A DNA stretch of 64,000 bases from Acinetobacter brisouisimilis (lineage in GTDB: Bacteria; Pseudomonadota; Gammaproteobacteria; Pseudomonadales; Moraxellaceae): the NCBI RefSeq assembly GCF_000368265.1, contig NZ_KB851219.1:2226484-2290483 (forward strand), read 5' to 3'. The notes below the pieces were generated by a model. That model saw nothing but the letters and a program-made list of their open reading frames with translations. It searched no databases and was not told the origin of the DNA. Each line of letters opens with the position of its first letter. The first letter of the stretch is position 1. The translations under genes were made by a program, and so were the position numbers. Below, piece by piece: positions 1-9,585 of the stretch.

Positions 1-2
1 CG

Positions 3-398
3 ACCACATTGGGACGCCTAGAATACGGTGGTGTTGCAGCGTTACCTGTCTGGATTAACTTCATGAGTCGCTCACTCGAAGGGACACCGCCTGCATGGGT
101 CACTTTGGATAAAAATGCCAAAGCACCGATTTCTCATGGACAGCTTTCAGTTGAACGAACTGGTCGTAATGAAAACCGCATTGCACCACCCTTGGCTCGA
201 CCAATGTATCATCCTGCACCTGTGACCAAACCAGTCAGCAAAAAGCAGGATGTTGAAGATTTTTCAGATCTACCAGGTGAAGAAATCCTGATTCCATCAG
301 AAAAATCACCACCCAAAATGAATAATGCACAACCTACTGCGGCAGCAAAAAAATCTAGCCCAGATTCCTTAGAACAACTGATTAATAAAGTGGACTAA
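3..398 (+). CDS. mrcA: Penicillin-binding protein 1A, C-terminal end (partial)
   Basis: The reading frame is open from the window edge (first full codon at base 3) to TAA at 396-398, so only the last ~131 residues of a longer protein are present. The retained part has a GGVAALPVW..FM pattern followed by a Pro/Lys-rich, low-complexity tail, as at the C-terminus of class A penicillin-binding proteins (PBP1A/PonA), which polymerise and crosslink peptidoglycan in the periplasm. The transglycosylase and transpeptidase active sites lie outside the window, so the assignment rests on the tail plus knowledge of the family. It ends just before a strong hairpin shared with the convergent rlmA. Confidence 0.75.
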   Translation, partial: TTLGRLEYGGVAALPVWINFMSRSLEGTPPAWVTLDKNAKAPISHGQLSVERTGRNENRIAPPLARPMYHPAPVTKPVSKKQDVEDFSDLPGEEILIPSEKSPPKMNNAQPTAAAKKSSPDSLEQLINKVD

Positions 399-400
399 GG

Positions 401-430
401 AAAGAAAGCCGTCAAATGACGGCTTTCTTT
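401..430. terminator. Bidirectional terminator between mrcA and rlmA
   Basis: Perfect 14-bp inverted repeat (401-414 and 417-430) with a 2-nt centre, A-rich on the left and T-rich on the right, so it can act on both strands. It overlaps the stop codon of rlmA. Confidence 0.85.
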
Positions 431-1224
431 TTAAAGAGGTAAAGTTGAAAACATGCAGTGACCTGCAAGCTATCTCGTTGCTCTAAAGCTTGGCGCTTTT
501 CAAGTTTAGCTTTGTAGGCATATGGCGTCATTGCCAATAAATTAATGATGTCTTGCTGTTGTAAGTTGAGCTCAGCTTCAACTACAGGCGCGTCAATCAG
601 TTCAAATTTTTCACTGAGCTGTGCCACAAATTTTTCAGGCTCATGCAAATTCACCTGTTCAAATAATGCAACTCGCAAATCATATAAATGCCGAGGTGCA
701 GGCGTGACCACTAGACACAAGCCATCCTCTTTTAAGACACGTAAAATTTCCTGCTGTGGAATAGGGCTAAATAGGCTACTACACAAATCAATCGACTGAT
801 CTAAAACAGGTAAAACTGCACCTGTCCCGACGACCCAAGTCACGTCTTGATTAAGTTTGGCTGCACGCTGCACAGCGCTTTTGGCAATATCAACACCAAC
901 ACATTGTTCCACATGGGCTTGCATGGCACTGGTGTAATAGCCTTCACCACAGCCAATATCCAGTAGTGTTTTCGGCTGATAACGCTGCAATACATGCTCA
1001 ACAGCTTGACGTAAGGGTGCATAAAATCCTGCCGATAAAAAAGCTCGGCGTGCATCAACCGCTTCAGGCGTATCTCCTGGCTGTTTACTATGCTTATGCT
1101 GCACCACATGCAAATTGACATAGCCTTGTTTTGCCAAGTCAAAACTATGCCCCTGTGGACAGCGCCAAGTTCGTGCATCTAGCGTTAATGAATCTCGGCA
1201 GACAGGACACATCAGCAATTGCAT
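412..1224 (-). CDS. rlmA: 23S rRNA (guanine-N1-)-methyltransferase RlmA
   Basis: SAM-dependent methyltransferase of the RlmA/RrmA family, which methylates N1 of a guanine (G745 in E. coli numbering) in 23S rRNA. The N-terminus carries a zinc-binding pattern (CPVC, then C..GHSFD) typical of the family, followed by the SAM-binding motif LLDIGCGEGYYT near residue 90. The frame can be extended to a TTG at 1248, but ATG 1224 is preferred because GGAG sits 8 nt upstream of it; this gives 270 residues. It lies downstream of the mraY terminator and is convergent with the penicillin-binding protein gene. Whether the target base is G745 or G748 (the RlmA-I or RlmA-II subtype) is inferred from the proteobacterial background. 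Confidence 0.85.
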   Translation of the reverse strand: MQLLMCPVCRDSLTLDARTWRCPQGHSFDLAKQGYVNLHVVQHKHSKQPGDTPEAVDARRAFLSAGFYAPLRQAVEHVLQRYQPKTLLDIGCGEGYYTSAMQAHVEQCVGVDIAKSAVQRAAKLNQDVTWVVGTGAVLPVLDQSIDLCSSLFSPIPQQEILRVLKEDGLCLVVTPAPRHLYDLRVALFEQVNLHEPEKFVAQLSEKFELIDAPVVEAELNLQQQDIINLLAMTPYAYKAKLEKRQALEQRDSLQVTACFQLYLFKKKAVI

Positions 1225-1251
1225 GGTTTTCACTCCGATTTTCTGCAAAAT

Positions 1252-1279
1252 AAAAAAGCTGACCGAAGCCAGCTTTTTT
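1252..1279 (-). terminator. Intrinsic terminator after the mur operon
   Basis: Stem 1252-1261 with 1270-1279, 10 bp, flanked by an A-run and a T-run, just 3' of mraY and 5' of rlmA. On the minus strand the stem ends in a T6 run. Confidence 0.8.
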
Positions 1280-1294
1280 GCTATGGATTAGGGA

Positions 1295-2413
1295 TTAACG
1301 CAATTTTAACGTCATTAAGCCTAAAACCACTAGAATAATCGTAATGATCCAGAAACGAATTACCACCTGAGTTTCTTTCCAGCCCTGCTTTTCATAGTGA
1401 TGATGCAACGGTGCCATCAAGAAGACACGTTTGTTGCGCATCCGCAGAGAACCAATTTGCAGGAATACCGAAATGGCTTCCATGACAAAAACACCGCCCA
1501 TAATCGCAAATACAATTTCCTGACGAACCATCACGGCAATTGTACCGAGCATTGCACCGAGTGCCAGCGCGCCCACATCGCCCATAAATACTTGAGCAGG
1601 ATGCGCGTTGTACCAAAGGAAAGCCAGACCTGATCCAACCATGGCAGAACAGATCACAATCAGTTCAGATGAATATTTGATATAAGGAATATGCAAATAA
1701 TTGGCAAAACGGGTATCCCCTGACAAATAGGCAAATACTCCCAGCCCAGCAGCAACCAATACCACAGGCATGATCGCCAGACCATCCAGACCATCAGTCA
1801 GGTTAACCGCATTGGATGCCCCATTAATCACCAAATAAGTAAAGGCAATAAAGGCAAGTCCAAGAGGAATCACTGAGAATGGAATGCTGAGATTTTTGAA
1901 AAATGGAATTAGCAAGTCCAGCATATTGTGTGTATACAATGGGTTATGCTGATTAATCGCGATCACATACAACGCAATCCCCGCACCTAAAGACGCGACC
2001 GATGTCCAGAAGAACTTCTTGCGTGCAGGCAAACCTGCATTGTCTTTATAACGGATTTTAATCCAGTCATCTGCCCAACCGACAGCCCCAAAAATCACCA
2101 TGACACCAAGTACAATCCAGACATAAGGGTTGGACAAATCTGCCCAGAGCAAGGTACTAATCCCAATCGACATCAGAATTAAAACCCCACCCATGGTCGG
2201 TGTACCCATTTTCTTGGCATGGTTTTCAGGAGCAAACGAGCTGACTGCCTGACCATATTTTAAGGCGCGTAATTTTCGGATCATGACAGGACCCAAAAAT
2301 AGCCCGATCAGCAAGGAAGTCAATACGCTGAGCAAAGCCCGTAGTGTCAAATAACGAACAACTTTGAAGGAACTGTCGAATCCTGCCAAATGTTCAAATA
2401 ACCATAACAGCAT
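1295..2413 (-). CDS. mraY: Phospho-N-acetylmuramoyl-pentapeptide-transferase MraY
   Basis: Integral inner-membrane enzyme that transfers phospho-MurNAc-pentapeptide from UDP to undecaprenyl phosphate, making lipid I. The 372-residue length and multi-pass hydrophobic profile match the family. Family signatures include [10 protein letters not shown] near residue 67 and [10 protein letters not shown] in the middle of the protein, which carries catalytic aspartates, plus the HHHYEK motif near the C-terminus. The ATG abuts the stop codon of murF with no gap, so translation is probably coupled. It is the last gene of the operon: a terminator follows, and murD, ftsW and murG, which follow mraY in E. 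coli, are absent. Confidence 0.97.
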   Translation of the reverse strand: MLLWLFEHLAGFDSSFKVVRYLTLRALLSVLTSLLIGLFLGPVMIRKLRALKYGQAVSSFAPENHAKKMGTPTMGGVLILMSIGISTLLWADLSNPYVWIVLGVMVIFGAVGWADDWIKIRYKDNAGLPARKKFFWTSVASLGAGIALYVIAINQHNPLYTHNMLDLLIPFFKNLSIPFSVIPLGLAFIAFTYLVINGASNAVNLTDGLDGLAIMPVVLVAAGLGVFAYLSGDTRFANYLHIPYIKYSSELIVICSAMVGSGLAFLWYNAHPAQVFMGDVGALALGAMLGTIAVMVRQEIVFAIMGGVFVMEAISVFLQIGSLRMRNKRVFLMAPLHHHYEKQGWKETQVVIRFWIITIILVVLGLMTLKLR

Positions 2414-3811
2414 TTAAAGCTTCTCCATCAAATCAGCCATCAACGTCTCCATATGGGTATAACGAGAACCTTTAAACAGGAAACTCATGGTCTGAGGTTG
2501 ATGTTTTTCTACAAGATTAATTAAAAATTTCAGCGCTTGTGCCTGCGTTTCAAATGCATGGCAATGCTCTGCTGCTGCGCCTGCTACTGTTGCATTGGCG
2601 AATTCACCCACAGCAAGCACATAATCTAATGGCAACTGAGCCAAATCATGACCTAAGGCAAAGTGTTCATCACGACTACTGTCGCCCAGCTCACCGATAT
2701 CCCCCATCACCATGACTTTAATACCCTGTTGCTGGGTCAAGACCTCAGCCGCAGCACGCATCGACGTTGGATTTGCATTATAAGTATCATCAATCAACAC
2801 ATATTGCTGATGTGAAATAAAATTCAAGCGGCCTTTCGCACCTTTTGCCTGCTGCAATCCCTGTACCACATCATCAAGAGAAATCCCGATTGCCAGTGCA
2901 AAAGCACATGCTGCCAGAGCATTCTGCACATTGTGTAATCCCGCAAAAGGCAATGCGATCTGTGCCGAACCTTGTGGCGTATGCAATACAAAACTGGCAG
3001 ATTGTGGGTGCAATTGAATTTGCTCAGCAAAAACATCACCGCCTTCACCAAAACTTAAACGTTTTGCCGTTTGGACAGCCGCGTTAATTTGTGTAGTAAA
3101 GTCATCTGCTGCTGGAACAATTGATGTACCTTCAAGAGCAATATGGCGATAAATTTCTGATTTGGTTTGGCAGATTTTTTCACGCCCACCAAACTCACCC
3201 AAATGCGCAGTACCAATATTTAAAATGCCTGCTACCTGTGGCTGAACCAAGTTTGAGGTATAGTCAATCTCACCCACATGGCTCGCGCCCAGTTCCATTA
3301 CGGCATACTGATGCTCAGGACGTAGCTCCAGTAACATCATCGGTACGCCCAAGTCATTATTGAGGTTACCACGAGTAATGAGAGTCGGAGCCAAGCGAGA
3401 TAAAATACTGCCCAGCATTTCTTTGGTGGTGGTTTTACCACTGCTGCCTGTTAACGCCAGTACTTTCAGGTCTGGAAATTGTTGCCGGCGAAATTGCCCT
3501 AGATGCCCCAAAGCCAAGCGGGTATCAGCAACCACCAATTGGGCAATATCGAGCTGCTCAATCGGGTGTTCTACAATAACAACCTGACAGCCTTGCGCTG
3601 CAACATTTTGAACAAAATCGTGGGCATCAAAACGCTCACCTTTGAGTGCCAAAAAGGCATCACCCGCTTCGGCATGTCGTGAATCGGTCAAAATCCGCTT
3701 AATCACTTGCTCTGGCTGTTGATCTTGATACCAATAACCTTGTGTCGCCTGTTGAAGTTCAGCCGCTGTCCAAGGCATCAAGGGAACAGTGCTGGTGGTC
3801 GATGTATGCAT
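2414..3811 (-). CDS. murF: UDP-N-acetylmuramoyl-tripeptide--D-alanyl-D-alanine ligase MurF
   Basis: Cytoplasmic Mur ligase adding D-Ala-D-Ala to UDP-MurNAc-tripeptide with ATP. The 465-residue protein has the ATP-binding P-loop TGSSGKTTTKEM at residues 121-132, the Mur-ligase central pattern (VMELGASHVGEI) and the C-terminal DDTYNANPTSM motif characteristic of MurF. Start ATG 3811 lies 5 nt beyond the murE stop codon. The gene is within the rsmH-to-mraY operon. Confidence 0.97.
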   Translation of the reverse strand: MHTSTTSTVPLMPWTAAELQQATQGYWYQDQQPEQVIKRILTDSRHAEAGDAFLALKGERFDAHDFVQNVAAQGCQVVIVEHPIEQLDIAQLVVADTRLALGHLGQFRRQQFPDLKVLALTGSSGKTTTKEMLGSILSRLAPTLITRGNLNNDLGVPMMLLELRPEHQYAVMELGASHVGEIDYTSNLVQPQVAGILNIGTAHLGEFGGREKICQTKSEIYRHIALEGTSIVPAADDFTTQINAAVQTAKRLSFGEGGDVFAEQIQLHPQSASFVLHTPQGSAQIALPFAGLHNVQNALAACAFALAIGISLDDVVQGLQQAKGAKGRLNFISHQQYVLIDDTYNANPTSMRAAAEVLTQQQGIKVMVMGDIGELGDSSRDEHFALGHDLAQLPLDYVLAVGEFANATVAGAAAEHCHAFETQAQALKFLINLVEKHQPQTMSFLFKGSRYTHMETLMADLMEKL

Positions 3812-3816
3812 GTGCG

Positions 3817-5316
3817 TTAATTTTCCAAAGCTGAATACGCGGTAAGCATTCCGTGCTGATGATCGATAGCCGCTTTTACTTCTACCACATCATCAAACCA
3901 ATGACGAACGCCATCGATTTCCTGATAATTTTCATGTCCTTTACCTGCGATGACCACAATATCACCTGCCTGTGCCTGCTGCACAACAAATTTAATCGCT
4001 TCGCGGCGGTCATGAATTTCATGCACCTCATGCTGAGCAAAATTGATGCCTTGCTTCATATCGGCAAAAATTTGTTCAGGATTTTCGGTGCGTGGATTGT
4101 CTGTAGTCAACAGCACAGGATTGGCATGTTCCAATGCAGCTTGAACCATGAGTGGGCGCTTGCCACGATCACGGTCGCCGCCACAGCCAAACACTGCCCA
4201 TAAGCGATGCTCAACATGACGTTGCAAGCTGGTCAAAACCTGAATCAGAGCATCTGGGGTATGCGCATAATCTACAACAAACAAGCGCTGCTGATCGCGC
4301 AAGACCTGCATACGACCTGGTGCGCCTTGCAATTGTGGGACAGTCGCGACCAATGCCGATAAATCAAACCCCGCCGCATAGGCTGCAATCAAACTTGCCA
4401 ATAAGTTTTCAACATTGAACTGTCCAAGTAATGGACTGTTCACTGCAAACTGCCCGATCGGACTATGTAAAGTAAAACGCGCACCTTGCAAGCTAAAGCT
4501 CAAATCTGAGACATAAAAATCAGCAGCTTGCTGGATTGCATAGGTGAAAATTTTTGGTTGTGCTGGATTATGACGTGCAGCATTCAGCATCACGTCAGCA
4601 TAAGCATCATCCAGATTAATCACAGCATATTTTAATGAGGTAAATGCAAATAACTGGGATTTTGCTTCAGCATACGCTTCTAGCGTTTTATGATAATCCA
4701 GATGATCACGACTTAAATTACTATATACCGCAATTTCAATCTCACAGCCATTTAAACGACCTTGCTCTAAACCATGTGAACTGGCTTCGAGCGAAGCAAA
4801 GCTTGCACCTTGCTCAGCGTAGCTATGCAATAAATCCTGTAAATAAAGCGCATCCACAGTGGTGTGAGTGGATGGCTCCAAGTTAGGTAAAATACCGTTA
4901 CCTGTAGTTCCCATGACCGCACAGCGTTGATGTTGTGAGCTAATCAATTCAGCAATCAAACGTGAAATGGTGGTTTTACCATTGGTACCCGTGACCGCCA
5001 AAATATGCAAGGGTGCTGTTGCTGCTGTCGCTTGCAAATAGGCTTTTTGCCATATTCCCATGCGCTGACGCACATCTGGGCAAACCAGACAGTTCTCAAG
5101 TGGCAATGGCTGCTCGGCGATAATTCCAATCGCACCGTGCTGCAATGCTGCCTGAGCAAAGTGCAAGGTTTTTTCAGGCTGAGAGTAACTGGTCAGCGCA
5201 ATAAAAATCTGCCCTGCTTCAACATGACGGCTGTCTAAACAAAACCCTTGAAAGGGCTGAGTCATCCAAGTTTGAATAGACTCAACAGGATAAATCTGCT
5301 GCAAAGTAATCGACAT
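3817..5316 (-). CDS. murE: UDP-N-acetylmuramoyl-L-alanyl-D-glutamate--2,6-diaminopimelate ligase MurE
   Basis: Cytoplasmic Mur ligase that adds the third residue of the stem peptide. The 499-residue sequence has the P-loop TGTNGKTT at 109-116 and the DNPR motif at 406-409, which in the family marks specificity for meso-diaminopimelate rather than lysine, as expected for a Gram-negative. The HLDYH and GCGGDRDRGKRP motifs are also present. It sits 11 nt downstream of ftsI in the same operon. Confidence 0.97.
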   Translation of the reverse strand: MSITLQQIYPVESIQTWMTQPFQGFCLDSRHVEAGQIFIALTSYSQPEKTLHFAQAALQHGAIGIIAEQPLPLENCLVCPDVRQRMGIWQKAYLQATAATAPLHILAVTGTNGKTTISRLIAELISSQHQRCAVMGTTGNGILPNLEPSTHTTVDALYLQDLLHSYAEQGASFASLEASSHGLEQGRLNGCEIEIAVYSNLSRDHLDYHKTLEAYAEAKSQLFAFTSLKYAVINLDDAYADVMLNAARHNPAQPKIFTYAIQQAADFYVSDLSFSLQGARFTLHSPIGQFAVNSPLLGQFNVENLLASLIAAYAAGFDLSALVATVPQLQGAPGRMQVLRDQQRLFVVDYAHTPDALIQVLTSLQRHVEHRLWAVFGCGGDRDRGKRPLMVQAALEHANPVLLTTDNPRTENPEQIFADMKQGINFAQHEVHEIHDRREAIKFVVQQAQAGDIVVIAGKGHENYQEIDGVRHWFDDVVEVKAAIDHQHGMLTAYSALEN

Positions 5317-5327
5317 GAACTCACCAA

Positions 5328-7148
5328 TTATTGAATTTTAGGGGCTTGTAAGGGTCTATCCAGTGGCACATCCAGTAAGCGCAAAAACTCTTGCATAATG
5401 CGTGAAAATACAGGTGCAGATACCGTACCACCATAATAAGTACCTTGTGGGTTTTCCACCACAACAACCATGGCAATACGTGGATTACTCACAGGGGCAA
5501 GCCCTGCAAACAAGGCACGGTATTCATTTTTTGAATAACCACGTCGGTCAGCATTGAGTTTATGTGCCGTTCCCGTTTTTCCTGCTACGCGATAACCTGG
5601 AACTTGTGCCTGTGTGGCTGTACCACCTGGCTGGGTGACCTGTTCCATCATCAGCACGACCTTATCGGCGATTTTTGGATCAAGCACTTGTTTACCTTGA
5701 ACTGGTTTATTCAGTTTATACAAGGTTAAGGGTACTTCCACGCCGTGGTTGGCTAGCATGGCATAGCCTTGCACCAACTGTAATACCGTAGCATTCAGAC
5801 CATAACCATACGCCATCGTACCAATTTCAGACATGTTCCAATATTTAGATGGCAAGATCAGTCCCGGACTTTCTCCTGGAAAATGTACTGCGGAACGTTG
5901 CCCAAAACCCACACGTTTAAAGAAGGTTGGAATGGTTGGCGTTGGTAAAGACAGTGCAATGGTTGCTGCACCGACGTTGGAAGATTTAATAATCACCCCT
6001 GCCAAAGTCAATGCACCATAGTTATGGGTGTCATGAATAATATGATTACCAATCCGCATGGAACCTGGCGAGGTATTAATAATCGTATTTTCTGTATATT
6101 TACCACTTTCCAATGCCGCAGAAATGGTAAATGGCTTCATGGTTGAACCCGGTTCAAACATGTCGACTGCACCACGGTTACGCATCGCATCTTTATTATT
6201 TAAACTGGTTTTATCATTTGGGTTGTACGATGGCCAACTGCTCATCGCCAAAATTTCACCCGTTTTGACATCGACCGCAATTGCAGTTGCTGAACGTGCA
6301 TTATTGGCAATTCCCGCAGCAGTCAATTCACGGTACATGATGTATTGCAAGCGCGAGTCGATACTTAAGGTAAAGTTTTCTCCTGCCTGTACCGGTTTCA
6401 CCACTTCTGGGTCTTTGACACGGTTACCGTACTTATCCCGAATGTTGATCTGCAAGCCGTTGACACCCGTCAATTTTTTATTCAGCTTCATTTCCAGACC
6501 TTCCACCCCTTTACCATCATTATTGGTCAAGCCAATAATTTGGGCATTTGGCTGAGGTTGCGGGTAAAAACGCTTGTAGGATTTTTCGGTATACACGCCC
6601 TGAAAATTATGTTCCAGAATAAAGTCTGCCTGTGGCGGCGGTACTTCAGTTTTTAACACCAAGTAACGTGAATGAGGATGTGCCTGCATTTGCTTCTTCA
6701 GCCAGTCAGCATCCACGCCCACAATATTTGCCAGTTCATCGAGATCGAAGTCTTTATCAGGCAGTTTTTGTTTTGGTTTGCGACGCTCGCCAGGTTTAAG
6801 CGGGGCAGTCATCTCATCATAGAGTTTTTTGTTTTCAAAATAATCACGTGGATCCATCACCACTTTCATGATCGGGGTGCTAATCGCTAACGGCACACCA
6901 TTACGGTCACTAATAATGCCGCGCATCGGCCTAATGGTTTCATCACGTAAAATCAGCGCATTGGCTTTATTTTGCAGGAAGTCCTTATTAATAATTTGCA
7001 CATAAAATGCACGAAATACCAATATTAAAAAACACAGTAAAACAATGCCCCAGAGCAAATAAAAGCGCCATTGATCAAAGGTAATTTCGCTCTTTTCAGT
7101 CACTGAAAGCTTGGTTTTACGTTTTAAATTCATTCGTTTTTCAGTCAT
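5328..7148 (-). CDS. ftsI: Peptidoglycan D,D-transpeptidase FtsI (PBP3)
   Basis: Septum-specific transpeptidase, anchored by one membrane helix (about residues 30-50) with a periplasmic catalytic domain. The three penicillin-binding motifs are visible: STMK at 335-338 (nucleophile S335), SSN at 389-391 and KTGT at 524-527. The N-terminal pedestal domain starts with the RG.I.DRNG.PLA pattern near residue 77. Length 606 is usual for PBP3. Start ATG 7148 has AAGG upstream; an internal Met at codon 6 is the [11 protein letters not shown]. It lies between ftsL and murE with 10-11 nt gaps. It is a known beta-lactam target. Confidence 0.97.
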   Translation of the reverse strand: MTEKRMNLKRKTKLSVTEKSEITFDQWRFYLLWGIVLLCFLILVFRAFYVQIINKDFLQNKANALILRDETIRPMRGIISDRNGVPLAISTPIMKVVMDPRDYFENKKLYDEMTAPLKPGERRKPKQKLPDKDFDLDELANIVGVDADWLKKQMQAHPHSRYLVLKTEVPPPQADFILEHNFQGVYTEKSYKRFYPQPQPNAQIIGLTNNDGKGVEGLEMKLNKKLTGVNGLQINIRDKYGNRVKDPEVVKPVQAGENFTLSIDSRLQYIMYRELTAAGIANNARSATAIAVDVKTGEILAMSSWPSYNPNDKTSLNNKDAMRNRGAVDMFEPGSTMKPFTISAALESGKYTENTIINTSPGSMRIGNHIIHDTHNYGALTLAGVIIKSSNVGAATIALSLPTPTIPTFFKRVGFGQRSAVHFPGESPGLILPSKYWNMSEIGTMAYGYGLNATVLQLVQGYAMLANHGVEVPLTLYKLNKPVQGKQVLDPKIADKVVLMMEQVTQPGGTATQAQVPGYRVAGKTGTAHKLNADRRGYSKNEYRALFAGLAPVSNPRIAMVVVVENPQGTYYGGTVSAPVFSRIMQEFLRLLDVPLDRPLQAPKIQ

Positions 7149-7158
7149 TGAACTGACC

Positions 7159-7494
7159 TTACTTTTTTTGCGCGGTTGAAGGAAGAGAAATCACCACGGT
7201 ATCCGAAGGTGGTGGTGAGTACATACGAAGCTGGGTCACGGCACGTGTCCCGATCTGGGCAGTTGCCCCAAAAGTTTGCTGTTCGATCAGCAATCGTCCC
7301 CATTCGGCATTTAAATCATCTTCTGCACGTAGCAAACTACTCAATTGACGATAATCATACCGATATTCGTATACTTCAAATACCACCATAACCGCACTGA
7401 TAAAAATCAGGCAGACCAAAACCAAATAGGTCAGCCCTTTTTTCAATACAACTCGATCCTTGGCTGGTTTTTCTTCAACAACCTCTATATTCAT
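7159..7494 (-). CDS. ftsL: Cell division protein FtsL
   Basis: Small bitopic division protein (111 residues) with a short Lys/Glu-rich cytoplasmic N-terminus, one membrane helix at about residues 24-45, and a periplasmic heptad-like segment (YRQLSSLLRAEDDLNAEWGR), as in FtsL. In the family it works with FtsB and FtsQ to activate septal synthesis. Primary sequence conservation is low, so the call depends partly on position between rsmH and ftsI, which is the standard order. Confidence 0.9.
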   Translation of the reverse strand: MNIEVVEEKPAKDRVVLKKGLTYLVLVCLIFISAVMVVFEVYEYRYDYRQLSSLLRAEDDLNAEWGRLLIEQQTFGATAQIGTRAVTQLRMYSPPPSDTVVISLPSTAQKK

Positions 7495-7503
7495 GGTGTG
7501 CCT

Positions 7504-8418
7504 TTATTTGTCTAGTCGTTCAGCCACACGTAACCATGCACTACGTGAGCGTGGGTTACTTTTTACTTCTTGTTCACTGGCGCGAATGCGTGAGATTTTT
7601 TTCAGACGACGCGTATCAACTCGCTGTTGCGGCAAGCCCCAGCCATGATCTTCTGCCAGAGTAGACTCTTTTTGAATAAATTGCTTGATCAGACGGTCTT
7701 CTAACGAATGGAAACTGATCACCGCCAAACGCCCATGTACTGACAGCAAATCAACCGCTTGTGGTAGAAACTGTTCAATATCATCGAGTTCTTTATTAAT
7801 CGCAATACGAATGGCTTGGAAAGTACGCGTAGCAGCATGCTTGTTTTTTTCCCATTTTGGATGGGCAACTTTGACAATCTCAGCAAGCTGTGCCGTTGTA
7901 CGAATTTCCCCGGCCTGTTTAATGGCGCGGGCAATTCGGCGGCTATAACGCTCTTCGCCATATTTAAAAATAATATTGGCTAAGGCTTCTTCTTCAATTT
8001 GCATTAACCATTCACTGGCGGTCTGTCCCTTTGAATTGTCCATGCGCATGTCCAATGGGCCATCGTGCATAAAGCTAAAACCGCGCTCGGCTTGGTCAAG
8101 CTGAGGGGATGAAACACCTAAGTCTGCCATGATGCCATCGACTTCATGCAGACCCAATGCGTTCAGTTCTTGCTGAATATCGGCGAAACTGGCATGAATA
8201 ATTTTAAAACGAGGGTCTTGTTGTTCTAGTTCAGCAGCCACAGCCAAAGCTTGCGGGTCTTTGTCGAAGGCATATACACGACTATTGGCATCGAGTTTTG
8301 ATAATAATAAGCGGCTGTGTCCACCACGCCCAAAAGTTGCATCGACATAAATTCCTGTATGACGATCTGCTAACAACGCATCTATAGTTTCATGGAGTAA
8401 TACAGAAATATGTGACAT
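7504..8418 (-). CDS. rsmH: 16S rRNA (cytosine(1402)-N4)-methyltransferase RsmH (MraW)
   Basis: SAM-dependent methyltransferase modifying C1402 of 16S rRNA. 304 residues; N-terminal HISVLLHETIDAL and the SAM loop DATFGRGGHS (about 27-36) are diagnostic, as are MADLGVSSPQLD and the C-terminal ISFHSLEDRLIK. First gene of the operon; no mraZ precedes it, unlike E. coli. ATG 8418 has no clear Shine-Dalgarno sequence, and the promoter inferred just upstream would give a leader of about 30 nt. Confidence 0.96.
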   Translation of the reverse strand: MSHISVLLHETIDALLADRHTGIYVDATFGRGGHSRLLLSKLDANSRVYAFDKDPQALAVAAELEQQDPRFKIIHASFADIQQELNALGLHEVDGIMADLGVSSPQLDQAERGFSFMHDGPLDMRMDNSKGQTASEWLMQIEEEALANIIFKYGEERYSRRIARAIKQAGEIRTTAQLAEIVKVAHPKWEKNKHAATRTFQAIRIAINKELDDIEQFLPQAVDLLSVHGRLAVISFHSLEDRLIKQFIQKESTLAEDHGWGLPQQRVDTRRLKKISRIRASEQEVKSNPRSRSAWLRVAERLDK

Positions 8419-8454
8419 ACGAACGGAAATCGAGAATTAAAAATGTAATTGCAC

Positions 8455-8483
8455 ATTATCTCCATGTTTCATGCAAGTTCCAA
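8455..8483 (-). promoter_or_regulatory. Candidate promoter of the rsmH-mraY operon
   Basis: On the minus strand TTGGAA (8483-8478), a 17-nt spacer, and GATAAT (8460-8455) resemble sigma-70 -35 and -10 boxes, with a predicted start about 30 nt before rsmH. Three copies of an ACGGAAAT/ATTTCCGT octamer surround it (8423-8430, 8496-8503, 8521-8528). Confidence 0.5.
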
Positions 8484-8586
8484 ACGGCTTTTTGTACGGA
8501 AATATTATTTTGCGATAGTTATTTCCGTTTTTTGTTAAAAAAATCAGCAAATCAATGCGTCGCCCGAGCGACCTGAGGCAAATTGT

Positions 8587-9585
8587 TTAAGGTTTGGCAT
8601 AAATCTGGTCAAAAACACCGCCATTGGCAAAATGGATTTTTTGCGCTTTTGCCCAGCCACCAAAGACTTGATCAATGGTGAATAATTTGATTTTCGGGAA
8701 TTTATACGCGTATTTTTGTGCAACCTGGGCATTGCGCGGGCGGAAATTATATTTGGCTGCCAGTGCCTGCCCTTGTGGGGAATATAAAAAGTTTAAATAG
8801 CCTTTTGCCAATAAACGATTGCCGTCTTTATCAACTGTTTTATCGACAATTGCGACAGAAGGTTCAGCTAAAATTGAAACCGAAGGATAGATAATCTGAT
8901 ACTCACCTTTTCCTAAGGTATTCTGTGCCAGCAAAGCTTCATTTTCCCAAGTCAATAACACATCACCAATACCGCGCTCAGCAAATGTCGTCAGTGAACC
9001 ACGCGCCCCAGAGTCAAGCACTTTAACATTGTGATACAGCTTAGAGACCAGTTCGCGAGCTTTGGCATCATTGCCACCCGGCTGCTTAAGTGCATAGCCC
9101 CATGCCGCCAAATAAATCCAGCGCGGCGCACCGCCAGTTTTGGGATTTGGCGTAATAATTTCCACACCAGGCTTGGTCAAATCTTTCCAATCATGAATCT
9201 GTTTTGGGTTGCCCTTATGCACCAAAAACACCACGGTTGACGTGTATGGCGCTGAATGCTGTGGAAATTGTTGCTGCCAGTCTTTACGGATATAGCCTGC
9301 GTTGGCAATTTCATCGATATCATTGGCAAGTGCCAACGTCACCACATCGGCTGGCAATCCCGAAGCAACTGCGCGAGCCTGCTTACCTGAACCCCCATGC
9401 GACTGTTTAAACTCAACTTTCTCCCCTGTGTGTTTTAGCCAATACTGGCCAAAAACTTGATTATATTCCTGATAGAACTCTCGGGTTGGGTCATAAGACA
9501 CATTGAGGAAGGTTTTATCTGCATAAACCCATGAACTTGTTGCCATGAGCAGTGTCACTACACCTGCTTTAATCAGTTTGCGCAT
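8587..9585 (-). CDS. sbp: Periplasmic sulfate-binding protein
   Basis: Solute-binding protein of a sulfate/thiosulfate ABC transporter, delivering the oxyanion to the CysT-CysW-CysA permease. A Sec signal peptide (about residues 1-22, ending VYA) is followed by NVSYDPTREFYQEYN, the family's N-terminal hallmark; SHGGSGKQARAV and GARGSLTTFAERG contribute to the anion site. Length 332 is typical. No permease or ATPase genes lie nearby, so the rest of the transporter must be elsewhere. Sbp and thiosulfate-binding CysP are hard to separate by eye. Confidence 0.9.
   Translation of the reverse strand: MRKLIKAGVVTLLMATSSWVYADKTFLNVSYDPTREFYQEYNQVFGQYWLKHTGEKVEFKQSHGGSGKQARAVASGLPADVVTLALANDIDEIANAGYIRKDWQQQFPQHSAPYTSTVVFLVHKGNPKQIHDWKDLTKPGVEIITPNPKTGGAPRWIYLAAWGYALKQPGGNDAKARELVSKLYHNVKVLDSGARGSLTTFAERGIGDVLLTWENEALLAQNTLGKGEYQIIYPSVSILAEPSVAIVDKTVDKDGNRLLAKGYLNFLYSPQGQALAAKYNFRPRNAQVAQKYAYKFPKIKLFTIDQVFGGWAKAQKIHFANGGVFDQIYAKP

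Noticed and set aside
8496..8533. ACGGAAAT...ATTTCCGT stem with T-run as a plus-strand terminator
   Set aside because: No rightward gene lies upstream, so a terminator makes no sense there; treated as a repeated regulatory-like motif instead.
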